DNA from: Crotophaga sulcirostris
Taxonomy: Eukaryota > Chordata > Aves > Cuculiformes > Crotophagidae
Assembly: GCA_013397455.1 (NCBI GenBank)
Contig: VYZB01000125.1
Coordinates: forward strand, 1,890,175-1,954,174
Direction of reading: 5' to 3'
DNA length: 64,000 nucleotides
In this document: piece by piece, positions 39,201 through 64,000 of the stretch
Numbering within the stretch: the stretch's first letter is position 1
How the letters are laid out: each line of letters begins with the position of its first letter
Position numbers and translations under genes: made by a program
Notes under the pieces: generated by a model
The model's input: the letters and a program-made list of their open reading frames with translations, nothing else
Database searches by the model: none
What the model was told of the DNA's origin: nothing

Positions 39201-40903
39201 GATCCAGATCTGAATGTTCGACGTGTGGCTTTAGCCATGTTTAATTCTGCTGCTCACAACAAACCCTCTCTAATTCGAGATTTACTAAATGCAGTTCTCC
39301 CCAGCCTGTATAACGAAACAAAGGTCAGAAGGGAACTCATCCGGGAGGTATGTCTTTAGTTCTGCTTGGGTGCTGTGCAACAGTGACTCTGTGCATGTGA
39401 AGCTGAGATGAAGCTGTCACCCTGTCTGCTGTTTAAGTGACAGCTGAATTTTTTTCTTTTTTAAGGTAGAAATGGGGCCATTCAAGCACACAGTGGATGA
39501 TGGCCTTGACCTGAGGAAAGCTGCTTTTGAATGCATGTATACACTGCTAGAAAGCTGCCTTGACCGACTGGATATCTATGAATACCTGAACCATGTGGAG
39601 GATGGACTGAAGGATCACTATGACATTCGGGTAGATTCTGTGGCTTCACTGCTGGAGGGTGGTGACATCACTGATGTTATTCATTGTTTGGGGGCCTGGG
39701 CTTGAACTGAGCTGCTGTGTCACCACAGCATAGGGTGCCCTGGCTGTGGTGTTCCCTCTTCTCTGCAGCTGCTGCAGCATCTGACAGTGTCTAGCACTAG
39801 TTTGACCATGGTGGCCTTGAAAATGCAACCCTGATGTACTTGGTTTTATAGGTTCTCCTCCTGGAGAAGAGGAGGCTCAGGGGTGACCTTATTGCTCTCT
39901 ACAACTACCTAAAAGGAGGTTGTAGTCAAGCGGGCGTTGGTCTCTTCTCACAGGTGACCAGTGACAGAACTAGAGGGCATGGACTTAAACTTCGTCAGGG
40001 GAGGTTTAGACTTGATGTTAGGAAGAAGTTCTACACTGAAAGGGTGATTGGCCACTGGAATGCGCTACCCAGGGAGGTGGTGGAGTCGCCGACCCTGGAT
40101 GTGTTTAAGGGAAGATTGGATGAGGCACTCAGTGCCATGGTTTAGGTGATGAGTTGGTGTTAGTGTTAGTGTTGGCTTATAGGTTGGACTTGATGATCTC
40201 AGAGGTCTCTTCCAACCTGGTTATACTGTGAAACTGTGAAACTTAACAAAGTCTAAAATAAGTTCCTTCTGCCTATAAACTTGATTGACACTTGCTCAGT
40301 GTGGCCAGTGTACCGGAGGGTACAGTGAAGCAATGCTGTTTTATCTTTCCTCCTTTGTCTAGATGCTGACTTTCATAATGCTGGCTCGGCTGTCCTCACT
40401 CTGTCCCAACGCCGTGCTGCAACGGCTCGAGCGACTGATTGAGCCACTCCGGGCAACTTGCTCCACAAAGGTGAGATCAGGCCGAGAGCGTGACTTGTTG
40501 GGGGTGGGTTCTGTCACAAAGCTGCCTATGCCATTAGCCTTCTCCATCACTGCTGCTGAGCAGCCCACTTCCCACACTCCTCCAGCTTGTCTCTGTCTCT
40601 GCTGGTATGTCTGATTCTTTGTGCCTCTGCTGTCTTTTCCTAATGCCATCTAAAAATGGTGCCTTGGATTTGTAGGTAAAAGCTGGTTCAGTGAAACAGG
40701 AGTTTGAGAAACAGGATGAACTGAAGCGATCTGCCATGAGAGCAGTAGCTGCTCTCCTGACCATCCCAGAAGTAGAGAAAAGTCCAGCGATGGCCGAGTT
40801 TTCATCTCAGATCAGATCCAATCCTGAAATGGCATCACTTTTTGAGAGCATTCAGAAAGATTGTTCGTCCTTACCCACCTCGGAGTCGATGGACATAAGC
40901 TAA
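21231..40903 (+). CDS. CAND2: CAND2 (TIP120B), cullin-associated NEDD8-dissociated protein 2, complete coding region
   Basis: Fifteen coding exons: 21231-21298, 24211-24354, 27463-27617, 29377-29500, 30171-30427, 31015-31120, 31801-31949, 33919-34211, 35142-35283, 36492-37997, 38367-38462, 39178-39347, 39466-39630, 40363-40470 and 40676-40903. They sum to 3711 bases, 1236 aa plus stop, the length recalled for human CAND2. The product starts [20 protein letters not shown] and is HEAT repeat throughout, e.g. [20 protein letters not shown] and [18 protein letters not shown]. It carries the acidic insert [18 protein letters not shown] and ends [29 protein letters not shown]2 rather than CAND1 is favoured by the diverged HEAT core and the C-terminus. 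Known role: wraps around cullin-RBX1 and exchanges substrate receptors on SCF-type ligases; CAND2 is mostly muscle-enriched. Exon 36492-37997 is unusually large (1506 bp). The mRNA is convergent with RPL32. Confidence 0.96.
21380..21765. repeat. GC-rich minisatellite, about 21-22 bp unit, in CAND2 intron 1
   Basis: Roughly 17-18 copies of a unit like CACTGGGAGGGGGTCCTTTC begin about 80 bp after the CAND2 exon 1 donor. Variants include GGGGAGGGGG, GGGCAGGGTG and, in the last third, GAAAGGGGTG. Because many units are 21 bp and stop-free, several frames on both strands stay open. The resulting proteins (runs of SHWEGVL.., PLPSGKGH..) are artefacts. The + strand is rich in G4-5 runs. Confidence 0.95.
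22169..22182. other. Perfect 14-bp palindrome GTCACCCGGGTGAC in CAND2 intron 1
   Basis: A self-complementary 14-mer about 0.9 kb inside the gene, downstream of the minisatellite. It could bind a dimeric factor or be chance; no second copy was noticed. Confidence 0.35.
23947..24103 (-). mobile_element. CR1 LINE 3'-end fragment next to CAND2 exon 2
   Basis: Begins CACAGTATCACAGTAACACC, the reverse complement of a CR1 3' terminus, followed by GGTTGGAAGGGACCTCTGAG and on to CACATCCAGGGTCGG. It matches in reverse the 3' halves of the copies at 39851-40240 and 45128-45523. It ends only about 107 bases before the CAND2 exon 2 start at 24211. Confidence 0.92.
39851..40240 (+). mobile_element. CR1 LINE 3' fragment in the intron between CAND2 exons 13 and 14
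   Basis: Encodes the CR1 ORF2 C-terminus: [16 protein letters not shown], then [20 protein letters not shown], then [20 protein letters not shown]. It ends in GTTATACTGTGAAACTGTGA. It is nearly identical to the copy at 45128-45523, so both come from the same young subfamily. It sits in the sense orientation and does not touch the splice sites. Confidence 0.93.
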
Positions 40904-42090
40904 GGTTGGCCCATTTACTCTGCCACCTCCCTGCTCTCACACTGCATTAACCGAACAGAGGTGTCGCAGATGGGCCAAAGGGGAACGTCATCAAGCTGGA
41001 CTCTACTGCAGCAGCCACTGGCAAGTCACTGGGCATGAAAAGGAGAGAAGGGCTGGTTCCAGCGGCACTTGCAAGCATCAGCTACCTCGCTGAAGATGTG
41101 TGAGATAAGGGAAATGCATCCATATGTTGGGGAGGGGTTGGAAGACAAATAGGCTAATTTTTCAGGAATTTTTTAAGGGCATATGAAGTAATCGAAATAG
41201 TGTGGTTCCAAGAAAAATGGAAACTATACTACTTTGAGAAATATTTCCTTACTGCAGTACTAATAGTTTAAAATGTTATTTTTTAACTACTGCACATGCA
41301 CTTTCTACCCCAAATTGCCTGAAGAATGTATTTATATCGTTTCACTAAATATCATGGCTAGAAACTAGAAGTCAGGCCTTTAATTAGCGATGAGCATCAT
41401 AACCACAGGCCCTGTTTCAAAGACTGACTTGCATCAGCCAAGCAGCAGGAGCTGCATGGCATAGTTCCTTACCCAGACTGCCCAGGCTTTCCACCTGGGG
41501 CTCAGTTCACAGAATGGGCACCAATAGCAGTGTTTCTGCAGTGTTTGGGCGATACAAAGCTGCCTTGCTTTAGTTTTCACTGCCTCAACCGGCAGCCTTC
41601 CAAACGAGAGGACTGATTGCATTACATTAACAAAGCTTTACACTAAGCTTCTCTTTGCATGAAACACTGGCTTATCTGAGCAGGTTGTTTCTGTGGGCCA
41701 CCAGGGCAGCAGTTGACACTGATCTCTGGTCACTGAACAGCAGCAGACACCTGCAGGAAAGCTGGTATTCAGTGGTTTAGTGTCACAGAAATAAGGGAGA
41801 GCAAGTCGCTAGCCAGAGTGTGAGCACACAAGCAGCCCACAGACTCTTCTGTCACTTAAAAACTTACTCTATAGTGGCTGTTGTGGTCAAACCCTGCTTT
41901 GCATAGGGAAAAAAAGCCTTAAGCGACAGCAAATCTGAGAACAAGGCCATTATGACACCTTTCTTGTAGCCATGGGGTTGTAATTTCTCCTCTTGACAGA
42001 GTGGTTGATGTGAAAAATATTTATAGTGCTGTGTGAAAGAACATCATTCTGTTTGAGTGGTATAAAAAATAAAAATGTGCTTGTGAAGCT
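40904..42090 (+). other. CAND2: CAND2 3' UTR with candidate polyadenylation signal at 42068-42073
   Basis: There is no coding likeness after the CAND2 stop. AATAAA at 42068-42073 (in TATAAAAAATAAAAATGTGC) is followed by a T/G-containing stretch, a plausible cleavage region about 1.2 kb downstream of the stop. The RPL32 poly(A) signal lies only about 0.2 kb further along on the other strand, so the two genes end tail to tail. Confidence 0.65.
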
Positions 42091-42277
42091 GTGTGCACCC
42101 CTGAATTCCTTGGATGTCAGTCACAGTGGCGCTGCATGACCACACAGTACTGCTGCACATCCACATGGGAGCCACACCACCATCTGCCAAACTCCAGTAG
42201 CAGGTGGCTGCCCATCTGCACCAAGCCAAAGTCCTTCCCTTGCGCCATTCAAAACATCCACCAGTTTGTTTTTACAC

Positions 42278-42283
42278 TTTATT
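42278..42283 (-). terminator. RPL32: RPL32 polyadenylation signal AATAAA
   Basis: On the minus strand, TTTAATAAAGTGTAAAAAC lies 28 bases beyond the RPL32 stop codon. A second AATAAA overlaps the stop itself (ATGAATAAAC at 42309-42318). The 3' UTR is therefore very short, as usual for ribosomal protein genes. Confidence 0.75.
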
Positions 42284-42310
42284 AAATACATCTTGGATGT
42301 AGAAACCAGT

Positions 42311-43790
<1,480 letters not shown>

Positions 43791-44411
43791 GACGCCTCGC
43801 TCAGACGCTTCCACGCCGCGTTCGCGGGCAGCAGATTCCCCACCCCTCTTCCCCTGCCCCAGCTGCTCCCCAGCCCTTCCACCTCACACAAACCAGGCTT
43901 TGGCAGCGCAGATGGATCGCGAGCGACCTCCGCGCTCACCTAACGCAAACCTGCGGGCTCACCCGCAACACCCTCTGCTCCGTGGGTGCGTGCCCCCCTC
44001 CCACGGCGCAGCCCCCTCCGCACTGGCACTAAAACCGACGGTTTTACCTCATTCTCTCCGGTTCAACGCCAGTAGGAACGAAGCACTCGGCGCCGCAAAC
44101 CCCCCGGGGGCGCGGCCCGCGCCGCGATCGCCCCGAACGCCGCATCCTCAGCGCGGCCGAGGCGGCCCCGCCACAGGCTCAACCCCAGCGCTCCCGGCCC
44201 CGCCCGGGGCGAGGAGGCCCCGTCACCGCGCCGAGGCCCGAGAGGCCGCCCGGGGGCCCCAGCGCTGCGCTCCGCGAGAGGTGCCGCCCCCCCACCCCGC
44301 GGGGAAAATGGGTGGCAATGGGTGGCGAAGGAAAGCGGTGCCCGCCCGCGGGGAGCGGCCGCACCGGGCCAGCGGCCTTCGGGGCGCGGATGGAGGCGGA
44401 TGGGGACTCAC

Positions 44412-44486
44412 CGGCTGCGCGATGGCGCTCCCCGCGCCAGGCCCACCGAAAGAGGGAGGAGGCGCCGCGCGCAGGGGCTTATGGGA
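44412..44486 (-). promoter_or_regulatory. RPL32: RPL32 first exon and core promoter (5'TOP-like, CpG island)
   Basis: On the minus strand a GTGAGT donor sits just below 44412 and a pyrimidine run CCTCCCTCTTTCGG near 44446-44460 resembles a 5'TOP start (CTCTTTC). A TATA-like CCCATAAGC lies about 25-30 bases upstream (near 44477-44485). The surrounding 43.9-44.86 kb is a CpG island. Exon 1 would be about 44412-44455 and untranslated. TOP mRNAs are translated under mTORC1/LARP1 control. The start site is inferred, not observed. Confidence 0.6.
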
Positions 44487-44844
44487 CGCGCGGGAAGTCC
44501 TGGCAGGTGCGTGCGACGCCGCAGAGGCGCAGAGCGGGCACCGCGCTCTCGCAGGGCACCGCGCCGCCGCTGAGAGGCTCTTTGAAGAGGGTCGTGTCCG
44601 TCAGGGACGCCCCGAGAGAACGGGTCGGTGCTTCTCCTCGCCCCGAACCGTGCGCTCGGTACGAGGCTGCCAGGACCTGCGCGGCGCTGCTTCCGCCAGG
44701 CTGTGTCCAGGCCCCCTTCCGCCAGTGCTGCTGGGTGCGCGGGCGCCCCCTGGTGGGTGGCGGCGCCTCAGCCCGAGCCGCCCCGCCGGGCGCTGCTCCG
44801 CCCGCAGCACCTGCACCCACCGCCCCCCCCACCCGCTGCAGCTC

Positions 44845-45555
44845 CCTGAGAGGAGGTCGTGGTGAGGGGGTGTTGGTCTCTTCTCCCACGCAATGAGTGT
44901 TAGGACAAGAGGAAATTGCCTCGGGTTGCACCACAGGAGGCTTAGATTGGATATGAAGAAAAATTTCTTCACCGAAAGGGTTTTCAGGCACTGGAACGGC
45001 TGCCCAGGGAAGTGGTGGAGTCACAATCCCTGGAGGTGTCTGAAAGATGTGTAGATGTGGCACATGGTTTACTGATGGACTCGGTAGTGTTTGGTTTATG
45101 GTTTAACTCAATGACCTTAAAGATCTTAAGGGAGCTGGGGCTGTTTAGTCTGGAGAAGAGGAGGCTCAGGGGAGACCTTATTGCTCTCTACAACTACCTA
45201 AAAGGAGGTTGTAGTCAAGCGGGCGTTGGTCTCTTCTCACAGGTGACCAGTGACAGAACTAGAGGGCACGGACTTAAACTTCGTCAGGGGAGGTTTAGAC
45301 TTGATGTTAGGAAGAAGTTCTTCACTGAAAAGGTGATTGGCCACTGGAATGCGCTGCCCAGGGAGGTGGTGGAGTCGCCGACCCTTGATGTGTTTAAGGG
45401 AAGATTGGATGAGGCACTGAGTGCCATGGTTTAGGTGATGGGATGGTGTTAGTGTTGGCTTATAGGTTGGACTTGATGATCTCAGAGGTCTCTTCCAACC
45501 TGGTTATACTGTGAAACTGTGAAATCTTTTCCAGCCTAGTGGTTCTGTGATTCTG
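44845..45555 (+). mobile_element. Older CR1 LINE 3' fragment, split by a younger CR1
   Basis: The left part, 44845-45127, reads GAGGAGGTCGTGGTGAGG, then GTTAGGACAAGAGGAAATTG, then TTCTTCACCGAAAGGG, ending in CAATGACCTTAAAGATCTT. The right part, 45524-45555, continues ATCTTTTCCAGCCTAGTGG and TTCTGTGATTCTG, the classic CR1 tail. The younger element at 45128-45523 is inserted between them. The older element begins about 390 bases upstream of the inferred RPL32 start, at the edge of the CpG island. Confidence 0.88.
45128..45523 (+). mobile_element. Younger CR1 LINE 3' fragment nested in an older CR1
   Basis: Nearly identical to 39851-40240. It encodes [20 protein letters not shown], then [20 protein letters not shown], and ends GTTATACTGTGAAACTGTGA. 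It is flanked by ATCTT at 45123-45127 and 45524-45528, a likely target-site duplication; removing the insert restores a normal CR1 3' end. Confidence 0.9.
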
Positions 45556-46026
45556 TTCTGTGATCCCTGGAGCAGCTGCAGTCGCAGGGCAAGGCTCCCC
45601 AGGATGGGCCCATCCCCAGTGTCAGGGAGCCTGAACTCACTGCTTTCCTTCTCACCCAAAACCAGAGCGGTGGCTCAGTGACACCGGGCTGAGGACACAG
45701 CCCAAGCCCTGTGAGGTGTCTACACAGCAGAGCCCCTGGGGCCGTCGCTGAAGGGGGAGCCCAACAGTGGGAGCTTAGCGGGGTCTTCATTAGCCACCTG
45801 CCCTGTGTACACATTTTAACCACAACTCTTGCGCTTAGCTCATGCCCAGGGAGCCAAAACACCCAGGCTGTCACTGGACAGGAGCTCCCAGTTGATAAGT
45901 GTATTTTGTTGCCTGTCCGGCTCCTCCACTTCAACATGAACATACGGTTTGATACCTTCATTTCCTCCACCACCAAGGCCCAGACCCCACGAGGTGATTG
46001 ATGGATCATAAAGCCACACTCACATC

Positions 46027-46294
46027 TCACACGGTGGAGAGAACAACTGCAGAAGAAACAGGTCTTTTGAATGCGACATCTCCATAGTTTGAGCACATTC
46101 CCTCCCCAGAATCAGCTGTGGTTGGGGCTGTAGAGGCCAGGACAGACAGGCTTGGTTGCACAGACACCCTGCCGGGCTCCATTTTGGGCACATAAAGGTG
46201 CATCTTGTCCAGAAGAGGGCCTGGCCAGAAGTTATTGCCATTTGACTTGTTCATATGTGAAAATCTCTTTTGCATTTTTTTCCTTTGAAACTGC
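46027..46294 (-). CDS. Probable last coding exon of an EFCAB12-like gene
   Basis: On the minus strand a strong acceptor (TATCTTTTTTTCTTTAG) opens a protein-like frame: QFQRKKMQKRFSHMNKSNG, then NNFWPGPLLDKMHLYVPKME, then GMCSNYGDVAFKRPVSS, ending STV with TGA at 46027-46029. Low-complexity bias is absent and the acceptor fits a terminal exon. In human the gene directly downstream of MBD4 on the same strand is EFCAB12, and this exon holds that position (MBD4 ends near 47.2 kb). Another coding-like stretch at 46770-46873 (LPLPKAEQSKLFALVEKLIE, acceptor upstream, GTAAAG donor) may belong to the same gene, but its end phase does not join this exon directly. No EF-hand was seen. Identity rests mainly on synteny. 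Confidence 0.42.
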
Positions 46295-47190
46295 CTAAAG
46301 AAAAAAAGATATTAATACGCTTTACATAAATAAAATTCTGGGCATTTTCCCTGTTCCTCCTACAAATGGCAAAAGCAAGACTCACAAGAACAAGCTACCA
46401 GGGCTTCCAGGCTCTGGGAAGCTCTGCCAGACCTGTGCCCTTTCTGATAATTTCAAGATTAGAGTTACAAATGGTTTTGTTTGAACAGACTGAGATGATG
46501 ATTCCCCAGTATTTTCTCAATGGCATATTCAACCTGCCAATCTTTCACACTGGGCTGCCAAATGACCTTTTTAAAGAGAATTTTAATCCAGTTTTCCTTG
46601 TGTTAGATCCAAATATTTGCTGCATAAATTGGCTATGTCTGTCATTATTATACATTATTTACATTAGAAATGCCAACTTGCAAAGCTGTCTTAAAAGTTG
46701 ATACATTGCCCATCGTTGCAGTATCTAAACACTTTTAAACTGAGATAACAAAGAAAATTTGTGCTTTACTTTGCTATATTTTTTCCCCTCTATAAGTTTC
46801 TCCACCAATGCAAACAGTTTGGATTGTTCAGCTTTTGGCAGAGGAAGTTCTCTGCGGCTTTGGCAACCCTGGTCTGGTAAGAGAAAGGTGGGATCATGCT
46901 GCTTGCCTCTGAGAACCTATTCTTGTACTCCTCTGACATTCAGGATCAACTCAGGACAAAGATGTCACCTCTTAAAAAGGCGACCCAGTCATTTAAGACC
47001 TGAGCAGAGATTTTGTTTTCAAAGTGCTATTTACTGCTTTCTGAAAAAAAACCCACTAACTTACATCGGGCAGACGCAGGAAGGTGGCTGCAGTTGGAAG
47101 CAGAGCTCGCTTCTCCCAGCAACCACCAAGGGGTCCCAGGGCCAGCCCACACGCCCGTGATTGAACAGACACTACAAAAACTGGAGTGCA

Positions 47191-47227
47191 TTTATTAAAA
47201 AAATACAGAGACTTTAAACATTTTATT
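47191..47227 (-). terminator. MBD4: Candidate MBD4 polyadenylation signals
   Basis: On the minus strand, AATAAA occurs at 47222-47227 and 47191-47196, about 125-155 bases downstream of the MBD4 stop codon. Either would give a short 3' UTR. Confidence 0.5.
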
Positions 47228-47349
47228 GCAATGGCGATCTGCACTGGGTGTGTCACACACATTTAAATGAAGAATTTGCTGTAAGGACACCTGCTGCACA
47301 GCGAGTGAGCAGGTGAGCCCCGAGGGATGTGGTGCTCTCGTGGTTTGGT

Positions 47350-51365
<4,016 letters not shown>

Positions 51366-51594
51366 CTGTGGTATGAAAGAAAAGTAAATTAGCGATGACT
51401 GCTTCATCCTCTCGCTCTTCACTTCTGAAACTGCTTCAAACCTTCAAACTCCACTTCAAACTCTGCTTTAACAAACACAGAAGACAGGTGACAGGGTGAC
51501 ATCGAGACAAGTTTCTCGGACCAAAAAAGGTCCCCTGCTGCCACCCCCTAACACTGGTGAGCCCTGTACTTTGTACTCTTCGCACGCGTTCATT

Positions 51595-52020
51595 CCATCC
51601 CATTTGTTCCCATCCCATCCCGTTTGTTCCCACCCCACCCTATCCCATCCCGTTTGTTCCCATCCCGTTTGTTCCCATTCCATCCCATCCCATCCCGTTT
51701 GTTCCCATCCCATCCCATTTGTTCCCATCCCATCCCATCCCATCCCGTTTGTTCCCTTCCCATCCCGTTTGTTCCCTTCCCATCCCATCCTGTTTGTTCC
51801 CTTCCCATCCCATTTGTTCCCATCCCATTTGTTCCCATCCCATTTGTTCCCATCCCATCCCATCCCATCCCATCCCATCCCATCCCATCCCATTTGTTCC
51901 CTTCCCATCCCATTTGTTCCCATCCCGTTTGTTCCCATCCCATCCTATCCCATCCCATTTGTTCCCTTCCCTTTCCATCCCATCCCATTCCATCCCATTT
52001 GTTCCCTTCCCACCCTGTCC
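51595..52020. repeat. Complex CCCATCC / TTTGTTC tandem repeat upstream of MBD4
   Basis: About 425 bp composed of CCATC pentamers and the spacer TTTGTTCCCATCCCATTTG in irregular higher-order arrangement. The G/A-rich complement reads GGGATGGGAACAAACGG on the MBD4 coding strand. It has very few stops, so long WDGMGWDG / PSHPICSH-type frames arise on both strands, which are artefacts. It lies in the space where the missing MBD4 N-terminal exon(s) and 5' UTR should be. Confidence 0.93.
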
Positions 52021-52305
52021 CATCCAGCCCCACCCAGTCCCTTCCCGCCCGCCACCACCGCCGCCCACCACCACCGCCGCCCACCCGCCTGCCGCCATCC
52101 CGGGCGCCGCGGTCACGTGACGTCACGTGACGTCCCGCAGCGCCGCCGCCGTTCCCGCGCCCCGCCTCCTCCCGGCGGTGCTGCGCGCGCCCCCTGCCGT
52201 GGCGGCGGTGCCGGGGGGGCCCCCCCACGCGCGTGCGCGTTGCCCGTGGCGGCGGCGGCGGCGCGGGTGTCAACAAGCCGAGGCGGGAGGAGGGGGCCGC
52301 GCGGG
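52021..52305. promoter_or_regulatory. Divergent MBD4/IFT122 CpG-island promoter
   Basis: Extremely CpG- and GC-rich sequence between the repeat block and the IFT122 ATG at 52306. IFT122 reads right and MBD4 reads left, so this region should serve both. No TATA box is seen on either strand. The clearest elements are the E-box/CRE tandem at 52113-52134. Confidence 0.7.
52113..52134. promoter_or_regulatory. Tandem E-box / CRE composite sites
   Basis: The 10-mer TCACGTGACG is repeated in tandem and followed by TC. This gives two perfect E-boxes CACGTG (52114-52119 and 52124-52129) spaced exactly 10 bp, with a perfect palindromic CRE TGACGTCA (52118-52125) overlapping both. Known binders are USF/MYC-MAX/TFE-type bHLH-ZIP factors and CREB/ATF bZIP factors. 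It sits about 170 bp upstream of the IFT122 start codon and on the 5' side of MBD4. Confidence 0.8.
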
Positions 52306-63715
<11,410 letters not shown>

Positions 63716-64000
63716 GTAAAATTCAAAGTGTTTGGCTTTTGGTTTTTGTTTTTAAAAAAAAGACCGGGGGCACAGGAAGTTATTTGGGTCACAGAACATC
63801 CCAAAAGTGTTGCTGTGCAGAAAATCATATAACTGTCATTTAAGCCATGAATCATATTTGTAGGATTTAGCTGTGATCTATTTCTCTATCAAAATTACCC
63901 TTTTAGAGATGGCAGACAAAAAATTAGAAGACAGGAGATGTATGTAAGCAACAGCTGAATAAAGAGCACTTAAACATATGACCTTTTCAGTTTAATTTAG

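Noticed and set aside
51366..51600. Minus-strand GWNERVRRVQ frame as the missing MBD4 MBD half
   Set aside because: Only the first few residues resemble the MBD motif. The rest does not align, the start falls in the repeat, and there is no donor to join the 51365 exon.
52225..52250. RFX X-box in the IFT122 promoter (GTTGCCCGTGGCGGC)
   Set aside because: The left half-site fits, but the right half lacks the GGYAAC pattern; too weak to call.
51468..52276. Long overlapping ORFs of repeated WDGMGWDG or PSHPICSH type
   Set aside because: Translation of the CCCATCC repeat in several frames and both strands; the composition is purely periodic.

Overview
This is vertebrate nuclear DNA, most likely from a bird. 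The genes have many small exons with GT/AG introns. Every recognisable interspersed repeat is a CR1-type LINE fragment, the dominant retroelement of birds (also common in turtles and crocodilians). The introns are compact, and the gene order fits the avian equivalent of human 3p25 joined to 3q21. No prokaryotic, viral, CRISPR or plasmid feature was seen.

Layout on the + axis: (1) 596-4595 (+), the last six coding exons of IRAK2, with a degenerate telomere-repeat block in its final intron. (2) About 4.6-14.9 kb, a gene-poor interval with CR1 remnants, one assembly gap, a 61-bp tandem duplication and one orphan, frameshifted, spliced-looking exon at 8835-9294. Human synteny would place TATDN2 and GHRL here. 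(3) 15646-20546 (-), SEC13, complete except for its first exon, which probably lies in a gap. (4) 21231-40903 (+), CAND2, all 15 coding exons (1236 codons), divergent from SEC13 across a GC-rich shared promoter that contains a 515-base gap. (5) 42311-43578 (-), RPL32, complete, convergent with CAND2, with a SNORA7-type H/ACA snoRNA in its first intron and a CpG/5'TOP-like promoter near 44.4 kb. (6) 44.8-47.2 kb, nested CR1 insertions and a probable last exon of an EFCAB12-like gene (-). (7) 47350-51365 (-), MBD4, with an intact glycosylase domain and only the second half of the MBD visible. (8) 51.6-52.3 kb, a large CCCATCC/TTTGTTC repeat and a CpG-rich divergent promoter with tandem E-box/CRE sites. 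(9) 52306-63715 (+), the first 14 coding exons of IFT122, which continues beyond the window.

The genes are unrelated housekeeping or signalling units: innate immune signalling (IRAK2), COPII/nuclear pore/GATOR2 (SEC13), cullin-RING ligase exchange (CAND2), ribosome (RPL32 and its snoRNA), G:T mismatch repair (MBD4) and ciliary IFT-A transport (IFT122). They share two divergent promoters and one convergent end pair rather than a pathway. I did not find an undescribed biological system. The most interesting points are the orphan exon, the missing half of the MBD4 MBD next to a large repeat, the E-box/CRE tandem in the MBD4/IFT122 promoter, the intronic SNORA7, and a gene order that joins two blocks separated in humans.

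Exon boundaries were read by eye from splice consensus and reading-frame continuity. Protein identities rest on recalled family sequences; no search was run.
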